Shown: positions 45,882 to 57,451, numbered from the stretch's first letter. The stretch: 64,000 nt of DNA from Gloeothece verrucosa PCC 7822 (GCF_000147335.1 NC_014501.1:3284300-3348299); one strand, 5' to 3'. Notes: generated by a model not told the origin, from the sequence alone. Program-made: numbers and translations.

Positions 45882-46238
45882 ATGAGAAATAGAGCGGTAG
45901 CGATTGTATTAGCCTGGTTTGGCGGCTGGTTCGGTATCCATAAATTTTATTTAGGGCAAAATGTGGCAGGTGTCTTTTATTTACTTTTTTGTTGGACAAT
46001 GATTCCAGGAATTATTGCCTTTTTTGAATTTTTCTTCCTATTATTTATGTCAGATCAAGCCTTTAATGCTCAGTATAATGCTCAGTATTTAACCCCGAGT
46101 GATAGTGCGGGCAACAATAACGAATCATCAAAAGATAAAATCTCGGCTTTGGCTGACCTAAAAAAGCTGTATGATTCTGGGATAATTACGGCTGAAGAAT
46201 ATGAACAAAAAAGACGTAAATTTTTAGATTCTTTATAA
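45882..46238 (+). CDS. TM2-SHOCT domain protein
   Basis: 118 residues. An N-terminal TM2 domain, two helices with AWFGGWFGIHKFYLGQNVAGVFYLLFCW and the short charged turn (GxHKFYLG is the family motif), is followed by a flexible linker (about 70-90) and a C-terminal SHOCT motif: LADLKKLYDSGIITAEEYEQKRRKFL. TM2 and SHOCT proteins are widespread with no fixed function. Good ribosome binding site context (AGGGAGA) ahead of ATG. Confidence 0.85.
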   Translation: MRNRAVAIVLAWFGGWFGIHKFYLGQNVAGVFYLLFCWTMIPGIIAFFEFFFLLFMSDQAFNAQYNAQYLTPSDSAGNNNESSKDKISALADLKKLYDSGIITAEEYEQKRRKFLDSL

Positions 46239-46260
46239 AAAAATATTTTATATAAAAACA

Positions 46261-46974
46261 ATGTCTAATCTTTCCCCTTATAAAATGCCTGGTTGGATGT
46301 GGTTATCTATAATCCCAATTTTTGGAGGATTAGCAATTGCCTACGGAGGCAAAAAAATTAATAATCAAAATTTGATAGGGTTAGGGATAGGATTTACAGC
46401 AGCCGCTATAGTTTGTTCTTCAACCCAGTTAGTTTTAGTGATTTGGTTAGCCCAAATAGCTACAGCTTTTTATTTAAACCAACAAACACACTCCCTAGCG
46501 AATTCTTCTGAGTCTTCGAGGGGTTATGCTATTGCAGATCGAAAAACCGCCGCTTTAATCGCCAGTAAAAAAGGTCAAATTGATATTAATACTTGTTCTA
46601 AAGATGAGTTGGTTTATGAACTGGGTTTACCCATTGTTTATGCTAATGATATTGAAGCCGCTCGTCAAGAAGGCTATATGTTTACTCATTTAGAAGAATT
46701 GCATGAAATCGCTGGTATACCAGAAAATTATTTATATAAAATCGAACCGTTAATTAGTTTTGGCTATTATCTACACAAAGAAGTAGATAGCTCTTGGAGA
46801 CGATTAAATGCTTATTCAGAAACGGAATTAATAGAATGTGGAATCCATCCCGAAATTGCTCAAAAAATCGTCTCGGAAAGAGCTAAAAATGGGTTTTATC
46901 GTTCCCTAATCGATGTTAAAAACCGTACCGGTATTCCGATAAGAAATTATCACGGCATAGGAAATAGGGAATAG
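46261..46974 (+). CDS. Membrane-anchored helix-hairpin-helix protein
   Basis: 237 residues. Two N-terminal helices (WMWLSIIPIFGGLAIAYGG and LIGLGIGFTAAAIVCSS to LAQIATAFYL) anchor it in the membrane. A soluble region (about 95-237) holds two ComEA-like HhH segments: IDINTCSKDELVYELGLPIVYANDIEAARQEG with HLEELHEIAGIPENYLYKI, and AYSETELIECGIHPEIAQKIVSERAKNGFYRSLIDVKNRTGIP. The Asn-rich hairpin pattern suggests nonspecific DNA binding or protein contact, but a role in DNA uptake is a guess. It starts 22 nt after the TM2 gene. Confidence 0.75.
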   Translation: MSNLSPYKMPGWMWLSIIPIFGGLAIAYGGKKINNQNLIGLGIGFTAAAIVCSSTQLVLVIWLAQIATAFYLNQQTHSLANSSESSRGYAIADRKTAALIASKKGQIDINTCSKDELVYELGLPIVYANDIEAARQEGYMFTHLEELHEIAGIPENYLYKIEPLISFGYYLHKEVDSSWRRLNAYSETELIECGIHPEIAQKIVSERAKNGFYRSLIDVKNRTGIPIRNYHGIGNRE

Positions 46975-47550
46975 ACCCTCTGGCAAAAAGTAACATGATG
47001 ACTCATGGGTGATAAGCGTAGTTACCTACCGACTAACGACTTATCAATAATAACTATTCCTATAGATAGATATAAAAAAGTAGTAAACATTTCTCAAGAG
47101 AGATGACAAAAACGGCAAACAGTTATGGTGACTATTTGTCGATAAAGACAGGTTATAATAAACCAGTCCCTACTGTAATCAAGTTTTAAACCTTTTTACA
47201 AAAGTAGGAAACATTATAAAAAAAGGCTATAACCTTTTTACTAACCCAAACTAAAGAGGTAAACGAGTGCGGCTAATGCAGGCACTTGAAAGCCAAAAAA
47301 TCGGCCAAAAAATTTGGGTTAAATCTGGATTTATAGCAGTGGCAGCAAAGGCTGGTTCCTTCGACACCGCGAGGGGTAGGCAAGTAACAAAATAAGGCTC
47401 AAGACGTTTTCCTCTTGCCTTTTGCCTGAGTGCCTTTTGATTAACGAGCGTGTCCTAATTCTTCAATTTTTATAACTCGCCCTTATTGACTATCATCTGC
47501 TTCTTTATTCCTCCCAACCTTTCTCTGTAAGCTTCGCGCCGAAAACAGCA
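46975..47550. other. 576-bp noncoding region before the HAMP kinase
   Basis: Contains text near 47350-47390 (TTCGACACCGCGAGGGGTAGG) of the same repeat family as 26490-26515, AGGCAAAAGG-type short repeats, and no ORF with a ribosome binding site. The ATG of the kinase is preceded by a weak GAAAACAGCA. No promoter is confident. Confidence 0.45.
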
Positions 47551-50500
47551 ATGTCTAATTCACAGCAAACCTACAACAACGATACGTTAGATCTCCAAGA
47601 ACTTCTCAAAACCCTAGTGGCTGTCAAAAAAGGAGACTTTTCTGCACGTCTTCCCATCGATCACACCGGCATGGCGGGAAAAGTTGCCGATACTCTCAAT
47701 GAAATTATTGAGATGAACGAAAAAATGGCGGCAGAACTAGAACGTATCAGTACCGTCGTAGGAAAAGAAGGACAACTCGCTCAAAGAGCCGATGTAGGGA
47801 ATGCGTCGGGTTCGTGGTCCGCTTGTATTGACTCGGTTAACCATCTCATTAGCGACTTAGTGCAACCCACCGCCGAAACCGCTAAAGTGATCCGCGCAGT
47901 AGCTAACGGCGATCTCTCCCAAACCATCGCCACTGAAATCGAAGGACGACCCCTAAAAGGCGAATTCCTGGCTACAGCTACCGTCGTTAATACAATGGTG
48001 GCTCAGTTGAGTTCGTTTGCAAGTGAGGTAACAAGAGTCGCAAGAGAAGTGGGAACCGAAGGGAAATTAGGCGTACAAGCAGAAGTCACCGGCGTGGCGG
48101 GAACCTGGAAAGATTTAACCGACTCGGTGAACCAAATGGCGGGGAATTTAACTGCCCAGGTGAGGAATATTGCTGAGGTAGCAACAGCAATTGCATTAGG
48201 AGATTTATCGAAAAAAATTACGGTTAATGTCAAAGGAGAAATCTTAGAGTTAAAAAACACCGTTAATACGATGGTGGATCAACTTAACTCTTTTGCAAGT
48301 GAGGTAACAAGGGTAGCAAGGGAAGTAGGAACCGAAGGGAAATTAGGCGTACAAGCAGAAGTTCCAGGGGTAGCGGGTACGTGGAAAGATTTAACCGATA
48401 GTGTAAACCTGATGGCGGGAAACCTTACCGCACAAGTGAGAAACATTGCCGAAGTAACCACCGCCGTAGCGATGGGAGATTTATCCAAAAAAGTTACAGC
48501 AGATGTAAAAGGAGAAATTTTAGAACTTAAAAACACGGTTAATACAATGGTAGACCAGCTTAACTCCTTTGCCAGTGAGGTAACAAGGGTAGCTCGTGAA
48601 GTAGGCGCAGAAGGAAAATTAGGCGGACAAGCAGAAGTTCGAGGCGTTGCCGGAACCTGGAAAGATTTAACCGATAGTGTCAATTTTATGGCGGGTTCGT
48701 TAACCGCACAAGTGAGAAACATTGCCGAAGTGACGACGGCGGTGGCAAATGGCGACTTATCTAAGAAGATAACCGTAGATGTAAAAGGGGAAATCTTAGA
48801 GTTAAAAAACACCATTAATACGATGGTGGATCAACTTAACTCCTTTGCGGGTGAGGTAACCCGGGTAGCAAGGGAAGTGGGAACCGAAGGAAAATTAGGG
48901 GTTCAAGCAGAAGTCCGAGGAGTAGCCGGAACCTGGAAAGACTTAACCGATAGTGTCAACTCGATGGCGGGGAATTTAACCGCACAGGTGAGAAATATTG
49001 CTGAGGTAGCAACAGCAATTGCATCGGGTGATTTATCTAAGAAGATTACCGTAGATGTAAAAGGCGAGATTTTTGAATTGAAAAACACCATCAACATCAT
49101 GGTGGATCAACTTAACTCCTTTGCAAGTGAGGTAACTAGGGTAGCTCGTGAAGTCGGCGCAGAAGGAAAATTAGGCGGACAAGCAGAAGTTCGAGGCGTT
49201 GCCGGAACCTGGAAAGATTTAACCGATAGTGTCAATTTTATGGCGGGTTCGTTAACCGCACAGGTGAGAAACATTGCTGAAGTGACGACGGCGGTGGCAA
49301 ATGGCGACTTATCCAAGAAGATTACTGTAGATGTAAAAGGGGAAATCTTAGAGTTAAAAAACACCATTAATACGATGGTGGATCAACTTAACTCCTTTGC
49401 CTCTGAGGTAACCCGGGTAGCAAGGGAAGTGGGAACCGAAGGAAAATTAGGGGTTCAAGCAGAAGTCCGAGGAGTAGCCGGAACCTGGAAAGACTTGACG
49501 GATAGTGTCAATTCTATGGCGAGTTCATTAACCGCACAGGTGAGGAATATTGCCGAAGTGACGACGGCGGTGGCAAATGGCGACTTATCGAGGAAGATTA
49601 CCGTAGATGTAAAAGGGGAAATCTTAGAGTTAAAAAATACCATCAATACGATGGTGGATCAACTTAACTCCTTTGCGTCTGAGGTAACCCGGGTAGCAAG
49701 GGAGGTAGGAACCGAAGGAAAATTAGGGGTTCAAGCTTATGTCAAAGGGGTAGCGGGAACCTGGAAAGATTTAACCGATAATGTCAACTCGATGGCCGGA
49801 AATCTTACCGCGCAGGTAAGAAACATTGCCGAAGTAACAAAAGCAGTGGCGAGTGGAGACTTATCGAAGAAGATTACCGTAGATGTAAAAGGGGAAATCT
49901 TAGAGTTAAAAAATACCATTAATACGATGGTGGATCAACTTTCTTCCTTTGCCTCTGAGGTAACCCGGGTAGCAAGAGAAGTGGGAACCGAAGGAAAACT
50001 CGGCGGACAGGCACAAGTCACTGGAGTTGCCGGTATTTGGAAAGATTTAACCGATAATGTCAACTCGATGGCGGGGAATTTAACCGCACAAGTACGAGGG
50101 ATCGCGCGAGTGGTGACGGCGGTGGCAAATGGGGACTTAAAACGAAAATTAATGCTAGATGCTAAGGGAGAAATTGAAACCCTAGCAGATACCATTAATG
50201 AGATGATTGATACCCTAGCAACCTTTGCCGATCAGGTCACTACTGTAGCGCGAGAGGTGGGAATAGAAGGAAAATTAGGGGGACAAGCTAAGGTTCCGGG
50301 CGCGTCGGGAACGTGGCGACACCTGACAGATAACGTAAATGAATTAGCCGCTAATTTAACCACTCAGGTAAGAGCGATCGCCGAGGTAGCCATCGCGGTA
50401 GCTAAAGGGGACTTAACCCGATCCATTTCGGTACAAGCTGAGGGAGAATTAGCCGTCTTGAAAGATAACATCAACCAGATGATTGCTAACCTAAGAGAAA

Positions 50501-53500
50501 CCACCCAGAAAAACACCGAGCAAGACTGGTTGAAGACGAATCTAGCGAAATTTACCCGAATGCTGCAAGGTCAACGAGATTTAGAAACCGTCTCTAAATT
50601 AATTCTCTCGGAACTCGCTTCTTTAGTGGGGGCACAGCATGGGGTATTCTTCTTGATGGATGAACGAGACGGACGAGGAACTTATCTCAAACTCCTTTCT
50701 AGCTATGCTTATCGAGAACGAAAAAATCTCTCAAACCGCTTCTATTTAGGAGAAGGATTAGTGGGACAATGTGCCCTAGAAAAAGAACGAATTTTACTCA
50801 CTTCTGTCCCCGAAGATTACATTAAAATTAGTTCCGGATTAGGCGATGCAAGTCCTAATAATGTGGTGGTGCTACCGGTATTATTTGAAGGACAAGTGAC
50901 GGCAGTCATTGAGTTGGCCTCGTTCCAGAGATTCTCGGAAATTCATCTGACCTTCTTTGATCAACTCTCAGAAAGTATCGCCATTGTTCTTAACACGATC
51001 GCCGCCTCCATGAGAACTGAAGAACTCCTCAAACAGTCTCAATCTTTAGCCGAAGAACTGCAAACCCAACAGGGAGAACTGCGAGAAACCAATCAGCGTC
51101 TAGAACAACAAGCGCAGTCTTTAAAAGCTTCCGAAGAACTGCTCAAAAAACAACAAGAACAACTACAACAAACGAACGAAGCCCTGGAAGAAAAAGCGCG
51201 TTTACTGTCGTTACAAAATGAAGAAGTTGAACGCAAAAACGCCGAAATAGAACAGGCAAGACGCAGCCTAGAAGAAAAAGCCGAACAGTTAGCCCTTACC
51301 TCTCGCTATAAATCAGAATTCTTAGCCAATATGTCTCATGAGTTGAGAACGCCGCTCAACAGTTTGTTAATTTTGGCGAAACTCTTAGCCGATAATATTG
51401 AAAATAACCTGACTCCAAAACAAGTAGAATACGCCGCCACTATTTACTCTTCGGGTAGCGATTTGTTGGGATTGATCAACGATATTTTAGACCTGGCGAA
51501 GATTGAATCGGGTACCATGTCGATTGAAGTGGAGCAAATGCAACTCGAAGACCTCAGACATCAAATTGAGCGCAGTTTTCGACAAATTGCTCATGATAAA
51601 GGACTCGAATTTAGTATTATTTTTGACCCAAGACTGCCCTCATCGATTTATACCGATTCAAAACGCCTACAACAGGTCTTGAAAAATCTACTCTCTAATG
51701 CCTTTAAATTTACCGCGAAAGGCCAGGTAAGCTTATCGTTAGAACCGGCTATCAGAGGGTGGAGTTTAGATAATGAGATTTTAAACTCAGCCGAGTTAGT
51801 GTTAGCTTTTGCGGTGACAGATACCGGCATAGGCATTGCACCCGAAAAACAGAAGCTCATTTTTGAAGCCTTCCAACAAGCAGACGGCACCACTAGCCGC
51901 CAATATGGCGGGACAGGGTTAGGACTTTCTATCAGCCGAGAAATTGCCCGACTCTTAGGAGGTGAAATAACGGTAATTAGCCGCCTCGGTTATGGTAGTA
52001 CCTTTACCCTGTATTTACCTCAAACTTATCTGGGGATTTCTCACACCTTACCGAGTAACAATCTCGCTAAAAATCAAGAGCAAGAGAATATATCACAAAC
52101 CCCTCTGATTGCTCCCTCGCTTAACCCACTGCTGAAACAACCCGTCAACCCCAATCCACCCATCACTGTAGAGACAGTGGCTACTACGGTTACAGTACCT
52201 CAAATTGATCCCCAAACGCGGGACGGAAACGGGGGGACACAATACAGAGAACACTTAGTATTTACTGAAGAACCCCTCATCAATGCACCTAGTGTTGGAC
52301 TCGCTTGGAGTGATGACCGCAGCAATATTGCGCCTGGCGATCGCACGATTGTGATTTTAGAAGACGATATCAATTTTGCGCGGCTGTTATTAGAAGTGGT
52401 TCGGGAGCAAGGATTTAAAGGGTTAATTGCCATGCGTTGTTCGAGTGGATTAGCCATGATCCAAAAACATCACCCCTGTGCTGTAATTCTCGATATTTGT
52501 CTGCCTGGGGATAGTGGCTGGACGGTACTTGATCGCATTAAACATGACCCTTATAGCCGACATATTCCCGCTATTATTATGTCGGTTAAAGATGAACGGT
52601 ATCGCGGTCAAAAATTAGGGGCTTACCGTTATTACCAAAAACCCATGATTAAAGAAAAGCTCACTCAAATTATTGTTGACCTCAAACAATTTATTGAGCG
52701 GACAGTTAAGAATCTTTTCCTTGTGAGCAATGATGAGGGACTTTTAACAGACCTGCGGGACATTATTGGCAGTTCTGATGTGAGAATTGACACCGCTAAT
52801 ACTATAGCCGCAGGCATTGAACGGATTTCTAATACTCAAGACAAAATAGATTGTGTTGTCTTGGATGCGAAATTACCTGCGATGGATAATTTAGCCGTTT
52901 TTGAAGAACAGTTACAAAGCTTGAAAAACCGAGAATTACCCATTGTTATTTATGCTCAAAATAACCAGTTAAATGAGCCGCAAAAATTAGCCATCGAGCG
53001 TTTAAGTCATACACTTCACATTAAAGTTGCCGATTCTCAGATGAGTCTTTTCTATGAAACGGCTCTATTGTTACATCGAAAACAGTCGGATTTACCCGAA
53101 CAAGGGCAAGTCATCCTCAAACAATTACACAATACTATAGGCAATATTTTGGCTGACAAAAAAGTGTTAGTGGTTGATGATGATGTTCGCAATATTTTCG
53201 CTTTAACCAGTTTATTAGAGCGGCATAGAATGCAGGTTATTCCCGCCGAAAATGGAGCGGCTGGTATTGCTTATTTACAAAACACACCGGATATAGACCT
53301 TGTATTAATGGACGTGATGATGCCTGGAATGGATGGTTATGAAACCATGAAAACTATCCGAAAAATTCCTCAATTTCACTCACTCCCCATCATTGCCCTA
53401 ACGGCTAAAGCCATGAAAGGTGACCGAGATAAATGTCTCGATGCCGGGGCTTCAGACTACATCACTAAACCTGTAGATACCGAGCAATTACTTTCCATCC

Positions 53501-53520
53501 TGCGGGTTTGGCTCTCTTGA
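47551..53520 (+). CDS. Giant soluble hybrid kinase: multi-HAMP-GAF-HisKA-HATPase-REC(x3)
   Basis: 1989 residues, no membrane segment. Residues about 1-154 hold degenerate HAMP-like units. Nine exact-length 92-residue HAMP-type repeats follow (155-982), each with [16 protein letters not shown] and GDLSKKI-like blocks. A GAF domain spans about 1010-1165 ([27 protein letters not shown]). A Gln/Glu coiled coil follows. HisKA has [19 protein letters not shown], and HATPase_c has [18 protein letters not shown] and [10 protein letters not shown]. Of the three receivers, REC1 ([23 protein letters not shown]) and REC3 ([24 protein letters not shown]) are complete; the middle one has lost the acidic pocket. 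It resembles fungal group III (Nik1-like) kinases. It heads a block of signalling genes. Confidence 0.93.
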   Translation: MSNSQQTYNNDTLDLQELLKTLVAVKKGDFSARLPIDHTGMAGKVADTLNEIIEMNEKMAAELERISTVVGKEGQLAQRADVGNASGSWSACIDSVNHLISDLVQPTAETAKVIRAVANGDLSQTIATEIEGRPLKGEFLATATVVNTMVAQLSSFASEVTRVAREVGTEGKLGVQAEVTGVAGTWKDLTDSVNQMAGNLTAQVRNIAEVATAIALGDLSKKITVNVKGEILELKNTVNTMVDQLNSFASEVTRVAREVGTEGKLGVQAEVPGVAGTWKDLTDSVNLMAGNLTAQVRNIAEVTTAVAMGDLSKKVTADVKGEILELKNTVNTMVDQLNSFASEVTRVAREVGAEGKLGGQAEVRGVAGTWKDLTDSVNFMAGSLTAQVRNIAEVTTAVANGDLSKKITVDVKGEILELKNTINTMVDQLNSFAGEVTRVAREVGTEGKLGVQAEVRGVAGTWKDLTDSVNSMAGNLTAQVRNIAEVATAIASGDLSKKITVDVKGEIFELKNTINIMVDQLNSFASEVTRVAREVGAEGKLGGQAEVRGVAGTWKDLTDSVNFMAGSLTAQVRNIAEVTTAVANGDLSKKITVDVKGEILELKNTINTMVDQLNSFASEVTRVAREVGTEGKLGVQAEVRGVAGTWKDLTDSVNSMASSLTAQVRNIAEVTTAVANGDLSRKITVDVKGEILELKNTINTMVDQLNSFASEVTRVAREVGTEGKLGVQAYVKGVAGTWKDLTDNVNSMAGNLTAQVRNIAEVTKAVASGDLSKKITVDVKGEILELKNTINTMVDQLSSFASEVTRVAREVGTEGKLGGQAQVTGVAGIWKDLTDNVNSMAGNLTAQVRGIARVVTAVANGDLKRKLMLDAKGEIETLADTINEMIDTLATFADQVTTVAREVGIEGKLGGQAKVPGASGTWRHLTDNVNELAANLTTQVRAIAEVAIAVAKGDLTRSISVQAEGELAVLKDNINQMIANLRETTQKNTEQDWLKTNLAKFTRMLQGQRDLETVSKLILSELASLVGAQHGVFFLMDERDGRGTYLKLLSSYAYRERKNLSNRFYLGEGLVGQCALEKERILLTSVPEDYIKISSGLGDASPNNVVVLPVLFEGQVTAVIELASFQRFSEIHLTFFDQLSESIAIVLNTIAASMRTEELLKQSQSLAEELQTQQGELRETNQRLEQQAQSLKASEELLKKQQEQLQQTNEALEEKARLLSLQNEEVERKNAEIEQARRSLEEKAEQLALTSRYKSEFLANMSHELRTPLNSLLILAKLLADNIENNLTPKQVEYAATIYSSGSDLLGLINDILDLAKIESGTMSIEVEQMQLEDLRHQIERSFRQIAHDKGLEFSIIFDPRLPSSIYTDSKRLQQVLKNLLSNAFKFTAKGQVSLSLEPAIRGWSLDNEILNSAELVLAFAVTDTGIGIAPEKQKLIFEAFQQADGTTSRQYGGTGLGLSISREIARLLGGEITVISRLGYGSTFTLYLPQTYLGISHTLPSNNLAKNQEQENISQTPLIAPSLNPLLKQPVNPNPPITVETVATTVTVPQIDPQTRDGNGGTQYREHLVFTEEPLINAPSVGLAWSDDRSNIAPGDRTIVILEDDINFARLLLEVVREQGFKGLIAMRCSSGLAMIQKHHPCAVILDICLPGDSGWTVLDRIKHDPYSRHIPAIIMSVKDERYRGQKLGAYRYYQKPMIKEKLTQIIVDLKQFIERTVKNLFLVSNDEGLLTDLRDIIGSSDVRIDTANTIAAGIERISNTQDKIDCVVLDAKLPAMDNLAVFEEQLQSLKNRELPIVIYAQNNQLNEPQKLAIERLSHTLHIKVADSQMSLFYETALLLHRKQSDLPEQGQVILKQLHNTIGNILADKKVLVVDDDVRNIFALTSLLERHRMQVIPAENGAAGIAYLQNTPDIDLVLMDVMMPGMDGYETMKTIRKIPQFHSLPIIALTAKAMKGDRDKCLDAGASDYITKPVDTEQLLSILRVWLS
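48013..50496 (+). repeat. Nine tandem 276-bp units inside the kinase gene
   Basis: Units start at 48013, 48289, 48565, 48841, 49117, 49393, 49669, 49945 and 50221, always in frame with no indels. Units 3 (48565) and 5 (49117) encode identical peptides and differ by about eight synonymous bases. Units 3-4 and 5-6 form a duplicated dimer (552 bp). Unit 9 is the most diverged. Confidence 0.95.
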
Positions 53521-53626
53521 ATATTTAACAGTTAACAGCTTATTAGTTAACAATTTATAACCCTTGATAACTGATGACTGTTAACTGAACAATAATGAGT
53601 GTTAATTCATAACAGCTAACTATTTT

Positions 53627-54034
53627 ATGTTTCATATTTTATTAATTGATGATGAGGAACCCTTGCTGGCAAGTCTATCTTTTTATTTGATTAAAGAAGG
53701 CTACAAAGTAACCACAGCCGCCGACGGAATAACGGCTTTAAAACTAATTGCTAAAAATATGCCAGACCTGATTATTTTAGATTTATTATTGCCGGAGATG
53801 GACGGAATAGAATTGTTTTGGCGTATTAGAGCTTTTTCTGATGTACCAATTTTAATGCTGACAGCTAAAGATCATGAAGCGGATAAAGTGTGGGGCTTAA
53901 AATCTGGCGCAGATGATTATGTAACCAAACCTTTTAGCACCCGAGAACTGATTGCAAGAATTGAAGCGATTCTCAGACGTACCCATAAAAGAAATTGCGA
54001 ACCCGGAGATAGGGGCGCAAAGCTTGTCCCCTAA
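53627..54034 (+). CDS. Receiver-only OmpR-like regulator, truncated
   Basis: 135 residues with a full REC domain (about 1-118; LLIDDEEPLLA, phospho-Asp in LIILDLLLPEMDG, LMLTAKD, DDYVTKPFSTRELIARIEAILRR), ending in a 15-residue tail of no recognisable domain. The RELIARIEAILRRT linker is the one that in OmpR/PhoB regulators leads into a winged helix, but here the frame stops, and a heptamer array and another gene follow. It probably lost its output domain. The next gene is a kinase, so it may still accept phosphate. Confidence 0.8.
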   Translation: MFHILLIDDEEPLLASLSFYLIKEGYKVTTAADGITALKLIAKNMPDLIILDLLLPEMDGIELFWRIRAFSDVPILMLTAKDHEADKVWGLKSGADDYVTKPFSTRELIARIEAILRRTHKRNCEPGDRGAKLVP

Positions 54035-54067
54035 AGAAACTGTAAAGAGTAAACCGGAAAAACGCTC

Positions 54068-54128
54068 TGACTAACGACTAACGACTAATAACTAATGACT
54101 AACGACTAACGACTAATGACCAATGACC
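54068..54128. repeat. Heptamer STRR array before the kinase
   Basis: About eight units of TGACTAA/CGACTAA/TAACTAA. The last unit contains the start codon of the next gene (CAATGACC at 54121-54128). Confidence 0.85.
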
Positions 54129-55556
54129 TTTAAAAGATATAAATCAATGCCCTTAAGATGGAATTCTATTCATGCCAAACTACTAGCGACTTATCTAGTG
54201 TTAATTGGACTAGGTACATTCCTTCTCGGTGGGTATTTGTTATGGTCTTTTTATATGTTTTTTATGAAAATGAAACAGGCAGAGTTAGAAATTTGGACTA
54301 CTAATTTTACTCAAGATGTGACGGAGGCAATTAGAAAGAATAATATTGTCAAAATAGACGCTTTAGTCCGGCGCTATGGCGCACCAGACACCATTACCTT
54401 ACGGATTTTTAGTGCTAACGGTCATCTATTGGCGACTTCTGCTCCTGACATAGATAGGCAAGTAAAAAATTGGTCAGACATTCCAGGAATGAAAATAGCT
54501 CTTTCAAATCAAACAGTTAATGGAGTGGCTAAAGGGGTTCTCTCTGACGAAGACAGACTATATACTGTACGTCCAATCATCGAGAATGGTCGTCGTGTGG
54601 GAATTATTCGGATGTCTTTCACTCTAGGGCAATTTCAGCGTCAGTTTCGTTCTCTGTGGATAACGATTTTAGCGACAGTGTTGCTAACCTTTGTCCTGTG
54701 TGCTTTTATTAGTGCTTGCTTGGCTAATAGTCTAGCACAGCCCATTTTAGCGATGCGTAATTTCGCAGTCCGTCTTGGCAATGGTCATTTAGGAGAAAAA
54801 TTAAATATCTTGAGGAAAGACGAACTAGGACAATTAGCAGATGAATTGAACCGAATGAGTGAGTTACTGGCTTCGGTAGATCGCAAAAGGCGAACATTTC
54901 TGGCTAATGTTTCTCATGAATTGCGGACTCCGGTAAGTAACGTTAAAGTAACCCTAGAAGCTCTCGAAAGAGGGGCGATCTCTGAACCCGAATTATGTGA
55001 TCGCTTTATTCAAACAGCACAACAGGAAATTAACCGTCTCTCGCGGCTGGTTCAAGATTTACTCTATTTAGGAAGCGTTGAGGCCGGGGTTACTCCGCTA
55101 GAAAAACAGTCTGTGAGTATTCGTTCTTTGATTAACCGGGCTGTACAAACGATGGAGTTAAGGACATTTCCTTTGAGGCTAAAAATTGATAATGATATTC
55201 CTGATCTCCAATTACAGGTTGACTCAGAAAGACTTTTGCAAGCTCTTTTAAATATTTTAGAAAATGCTATTAAATACTCACGTTATCCTCCTAAAATTGC
55301 CATTAGCGGCTATATCGCAGGAAACCAAATGCTAATAAAAATTACTGATAGCGGCATGGGGATTAGCCAAGAAGACCTGTCTCACATTTTTGAAGAATTT
55401 TACCGCTCTGACTCCTCTCGTCACAGCGAAGGCACAGGCTTAGGTCTTGCCATTAGCAAGCGTCTTGTAGAACTTCACGGAGGGAAAATTACTGCTGATA
55501 GTGTTGTGGGACAGGGAACCACTATAACCATTTGCCTGCCCATAATCAACGAATAA
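54123..55556 (+). CDS. Membrane sensor histidine kinase, HAMP-HisKA-HATPase
   Basis: 477 residues. TM1 at about 20-45 (LLATYLVLIGLGTFLLGGYLLW), an extracytoplasmic sensor of about 130 residues, TM2 at about 178-200, a HAMP linker (LAQPILAMRNFAVRLGNG, DELGQLADELNRMSELL), HisKA with FLANVSHELRTPVSNVKVT, and HATPase_c with NILENAIKYS, DSGMGIS and GTGLGLAISKR. All kinase motifs appear intact. It is 89 nt downstream of the truncated receiver gene, its likely former partner. Alternative later starts (MPLRWN) are possible because the first ATG lies in the heptamer array. Confidence 0.9.
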   Translation: MTFKRYKSMPLRWNSIHAKLLATYLVLIGLGTFLLGGYLLWSFYMFFMKMKQAELEIWTTNFTQDVTEAIRKNNIVKIDALVRRYGAPDTITLRIFSANGHLLATSAPDIDRQVKNWSDIPGMKIALSNQTVNGVAKGVLSDEDRLYTVRPIIENGRRVGIIRMSFTLGQFQRQFRSLWITILATVLLTFVLCAFISACLANSLAQPILAMRNFAVRLGNGHLGEKLNILRKDELGQLADELNRMSELLASVDRKRRTFLANVSHELRTPVSNVKVTLEALERGAISEPELCDRFIQTAQQEINRLSRLVQDLLYLGSVEAGVTPLEKQSVSIRSLINRAVQTMELRTFPLRLKIDNDIPDLQLQVDSERLLQALLNILENAIKYSRYPPKIAISGYIAGNQMLIKITDSGMGISQEDLSHIFEEFYRSDSSRHSEGTGLGLAISKRLVELHGGKITADSVVGQGTTITICLPIINE

Positions 55557-55711
55557 CATCAGTTTTCTGACTCCTAGCGGCTTTCCCAGTAAAGAGGTGA
55601 AAAATCGAGCCGGTTGACATCATTTTTTAATCACTAATCTATAAAAAATTCCCGTTCAGCAGATAACTATAATTCCATTTTTAATCCTTTTATTTTTTAT
55701 GGTAAAAATCT

Positions 55712-57397
55712 ATGCAGCCAGAACCAAAAGTTAATATCCTCTTGGTAGACGACAATCCCAATAATTTACTGGCTCTAGAAGCTATACTCAATAGCCTCGG
55801 TCAAAATCTTGTCAGGGCAACATCCGGAGAAGATGCTCTCAGACGTTTATTACAACAAGATTTTGCGGTCATTCTCCTTGACGTAAAAATGCCAGGAATG
55901 GATGGATTTGAAACCGCTATGCTGATTCGAGAAAGAGAGCGCTCGCGTCACGTTCCCATTATTTTCTTGACCGCTTATAGTAAAAATGAGACTCAAGCAT
56001 TCAAGGGCTATTCTTTGGGAGCAGTGGACTATTTAGTTAAACCGGTAGAATCAGAAGTTTTACTGGCTAAAGTGAGTGTGTTTGTTGAGTTATTTAAAAA
56101 AACAGCCCAAGTCAAACAACAAGCCGAAGAAATTGCGCTACTCAATACTAAATTAGAGCAACGAGTCATAGAAAGAACGGCCCAATTAGAAGCGGCTAAT
56201 CGGCAAAAAGACGAATTATTTAAAAAAGAAAAACTAGCTAGAATTAAAGCTGAATCAGCCGAGCAGCGTTTTCGAGATTTAATTAACGGCTTAGGTCATG
56301 TAATTTTTTGGGAAGCCGATGCAGAAAATTTTCAATTTACTTTTGTCAGCCAAAGTGCCGAATTTTTACTCGGCTATTCCGTAGAACGTTGGCTATCAGA
56401 ATCGGATTTTTGGACTAATATTCTTCATCCAGATGATCGAAATTTAGTACAGACTTTACATACCACGTCTCTAAATTCTTCTCAAACAAATTATCCAAAT
56501 AAAGGGCGTGAGTTTGAGTATCGCTGTATTACTGCGTCCGGAGAAATAATTTGGTTTCGTGATAAGGTTTATCCGGTTTACAATGATCAAGGGATTGTGC
56601 AAAAATTACGCGGCTTGATGATTGATATCACCGAAAGCAAGAAAGCCGAAGAAGCTTTGAGGGCACAAACAGAAGAATTAGCAAGGTTGACTACAGTTTT
56701 AACTCAGACCAATATAACCTTAGAAAAGCGGAATCAAGAACTTGATCAATTTGTTTATGTGGCTTCTCATGACCTTAAATCTCCTCTAAGAGCCATTGCT
56801 AATATTTCTCAATGGTTGGCCGAAGACCTTGAAGATAAGTTAAACGAAGAAACTCAACATCAATTGGAACTGATGCAAGGGCGAGTCTTGCGAATGGAAA
56901 AACTGATTAATGGTCTTCTACATTATTATCGTGTCGGACGAGTTAAAATGGACTTAGAAAATGTAGAGATACACGGATTATTAAAAGAAGTGATTATTGC
57001 TTTAGATCCACCTCCTGGCTTTATGATTGAAATTGAACCTGATCTGCCAACTATATCTACAATACGAGTGCTATTAGAGCAAGTTTTTACTAATTTAATT
57101 GGAAATGCGATTAAACATCATCATCTTCCCGAAGGAACGATTAAAATTCAAGCCGAAAGAAAAGGGAAGTTTTATGAGTTTGCCGTGTCGGATGATGGTC
57201 CAGGGATTGCACCGGAATATCATGAAAAAGTGTTTGGGATGTTTCAAACGCTAAAATCCAAAGGGAAGATAGAAAATACCGGTATCGGGTTAACGCTAGT
57301 GAAAAAAATCGTTGAAAGTGAAAAAGGCAAGATTTCTATTCAATCTCAAGATGGTAAAGGCACAACTGTATATTTTACTTGGCCTGCTGGGGATTAA
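55712..57397 (+). CDS. REC-PAS-histidine kinase
   Basis: 561 residues, soluble. The N-terminal receiver (about 1-125) has LLVDDNPNNLLALEAIL, VILLDVKMPGMDG and VDYLVKPVESEV. A coiled coil (about 130-185) follows, then a PAS_3-type domain (about 190-315; HVIFWEADAENFQFTFVS, WTNILHPDDRNLV). The kinase core has HisKA-like FVYVASHDLKSPLRAIANI and HATPase_c with NAIKHHHLPEG, DDGPGIAPEYHEKVFGMF and GIGLTLVKKIVE. The VASHDLKSPLR box is the phytochrome-kinase-like type. The N-terminal receiver suggests it is a downstream member of a phosphorelay. Followed 54 nt later by the cyanobacteriochrome gene. Confidence 0.92.
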   Translation: MQPEPKVNILLVDDNPNNLLALEAILNSLGQNLVRATSGEDALRRLLQQDFAVILLDVKMPGMDGFETAMLIRERERSRHVPIIFLTAYSKNETQAFKGYSLGAVDYLVKPVESEVLLAKVSVFVELFKKTAQVKQQAEEIALLNTKLEQRVIERTAQLEAANRQKDELFKKEKLARIKAESAEQRFRDLINGLGHVIFWEADAENFQFTFVSQSAEFLLGYSVERWLSESDFWTNILHPDDRNLVQTLHTTSLNSSQTNYPNKGREFEYRCITASGEIIWFRDKVYPVYNDQGIVQKLRGLMIDITESKKAEEALRAQTEELARLTTVLTQTNITLEKRNQELDQFVYVASHDLKSPLRAIANISQWLAEDLEDKLNEETQHQLELMQGRVLRMEKLINGLLHYYRVGRVKMDLENVEIHGLLKEVIIALDPPPGFMIEIEPDLPTISTIRVLLEQVFTNLIGNAIKHHHLPEGTIKIQAERKGKFYEFAVSDDGPGIAPEYHEKVFGMFQTLKSKGKIENTGIGLTLVKKIVESEKGKISIQSQDGKGTTVYFTWPAGD

Positions 57398-57451
57398 AGG
57401 TTAAGATCCAGGAAATAACTAGATTGCTCATTTTTATTTTTCAACTCGAGA

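Noticed and set aside
47345..47400. Possible CRISPR-like repeat (CACCGCGAGGGGTA)
   Set aside because: Only two dispersed copies (also near 26500), with no regular spacing and no cas genes.
48003..50195. Long open frames on the minus strand inside the HAMP repeats
   Set aside because: They repeat with the 276-bp units and arise from the codon bias of the plus-strand repeats; no ribosome binding sites.
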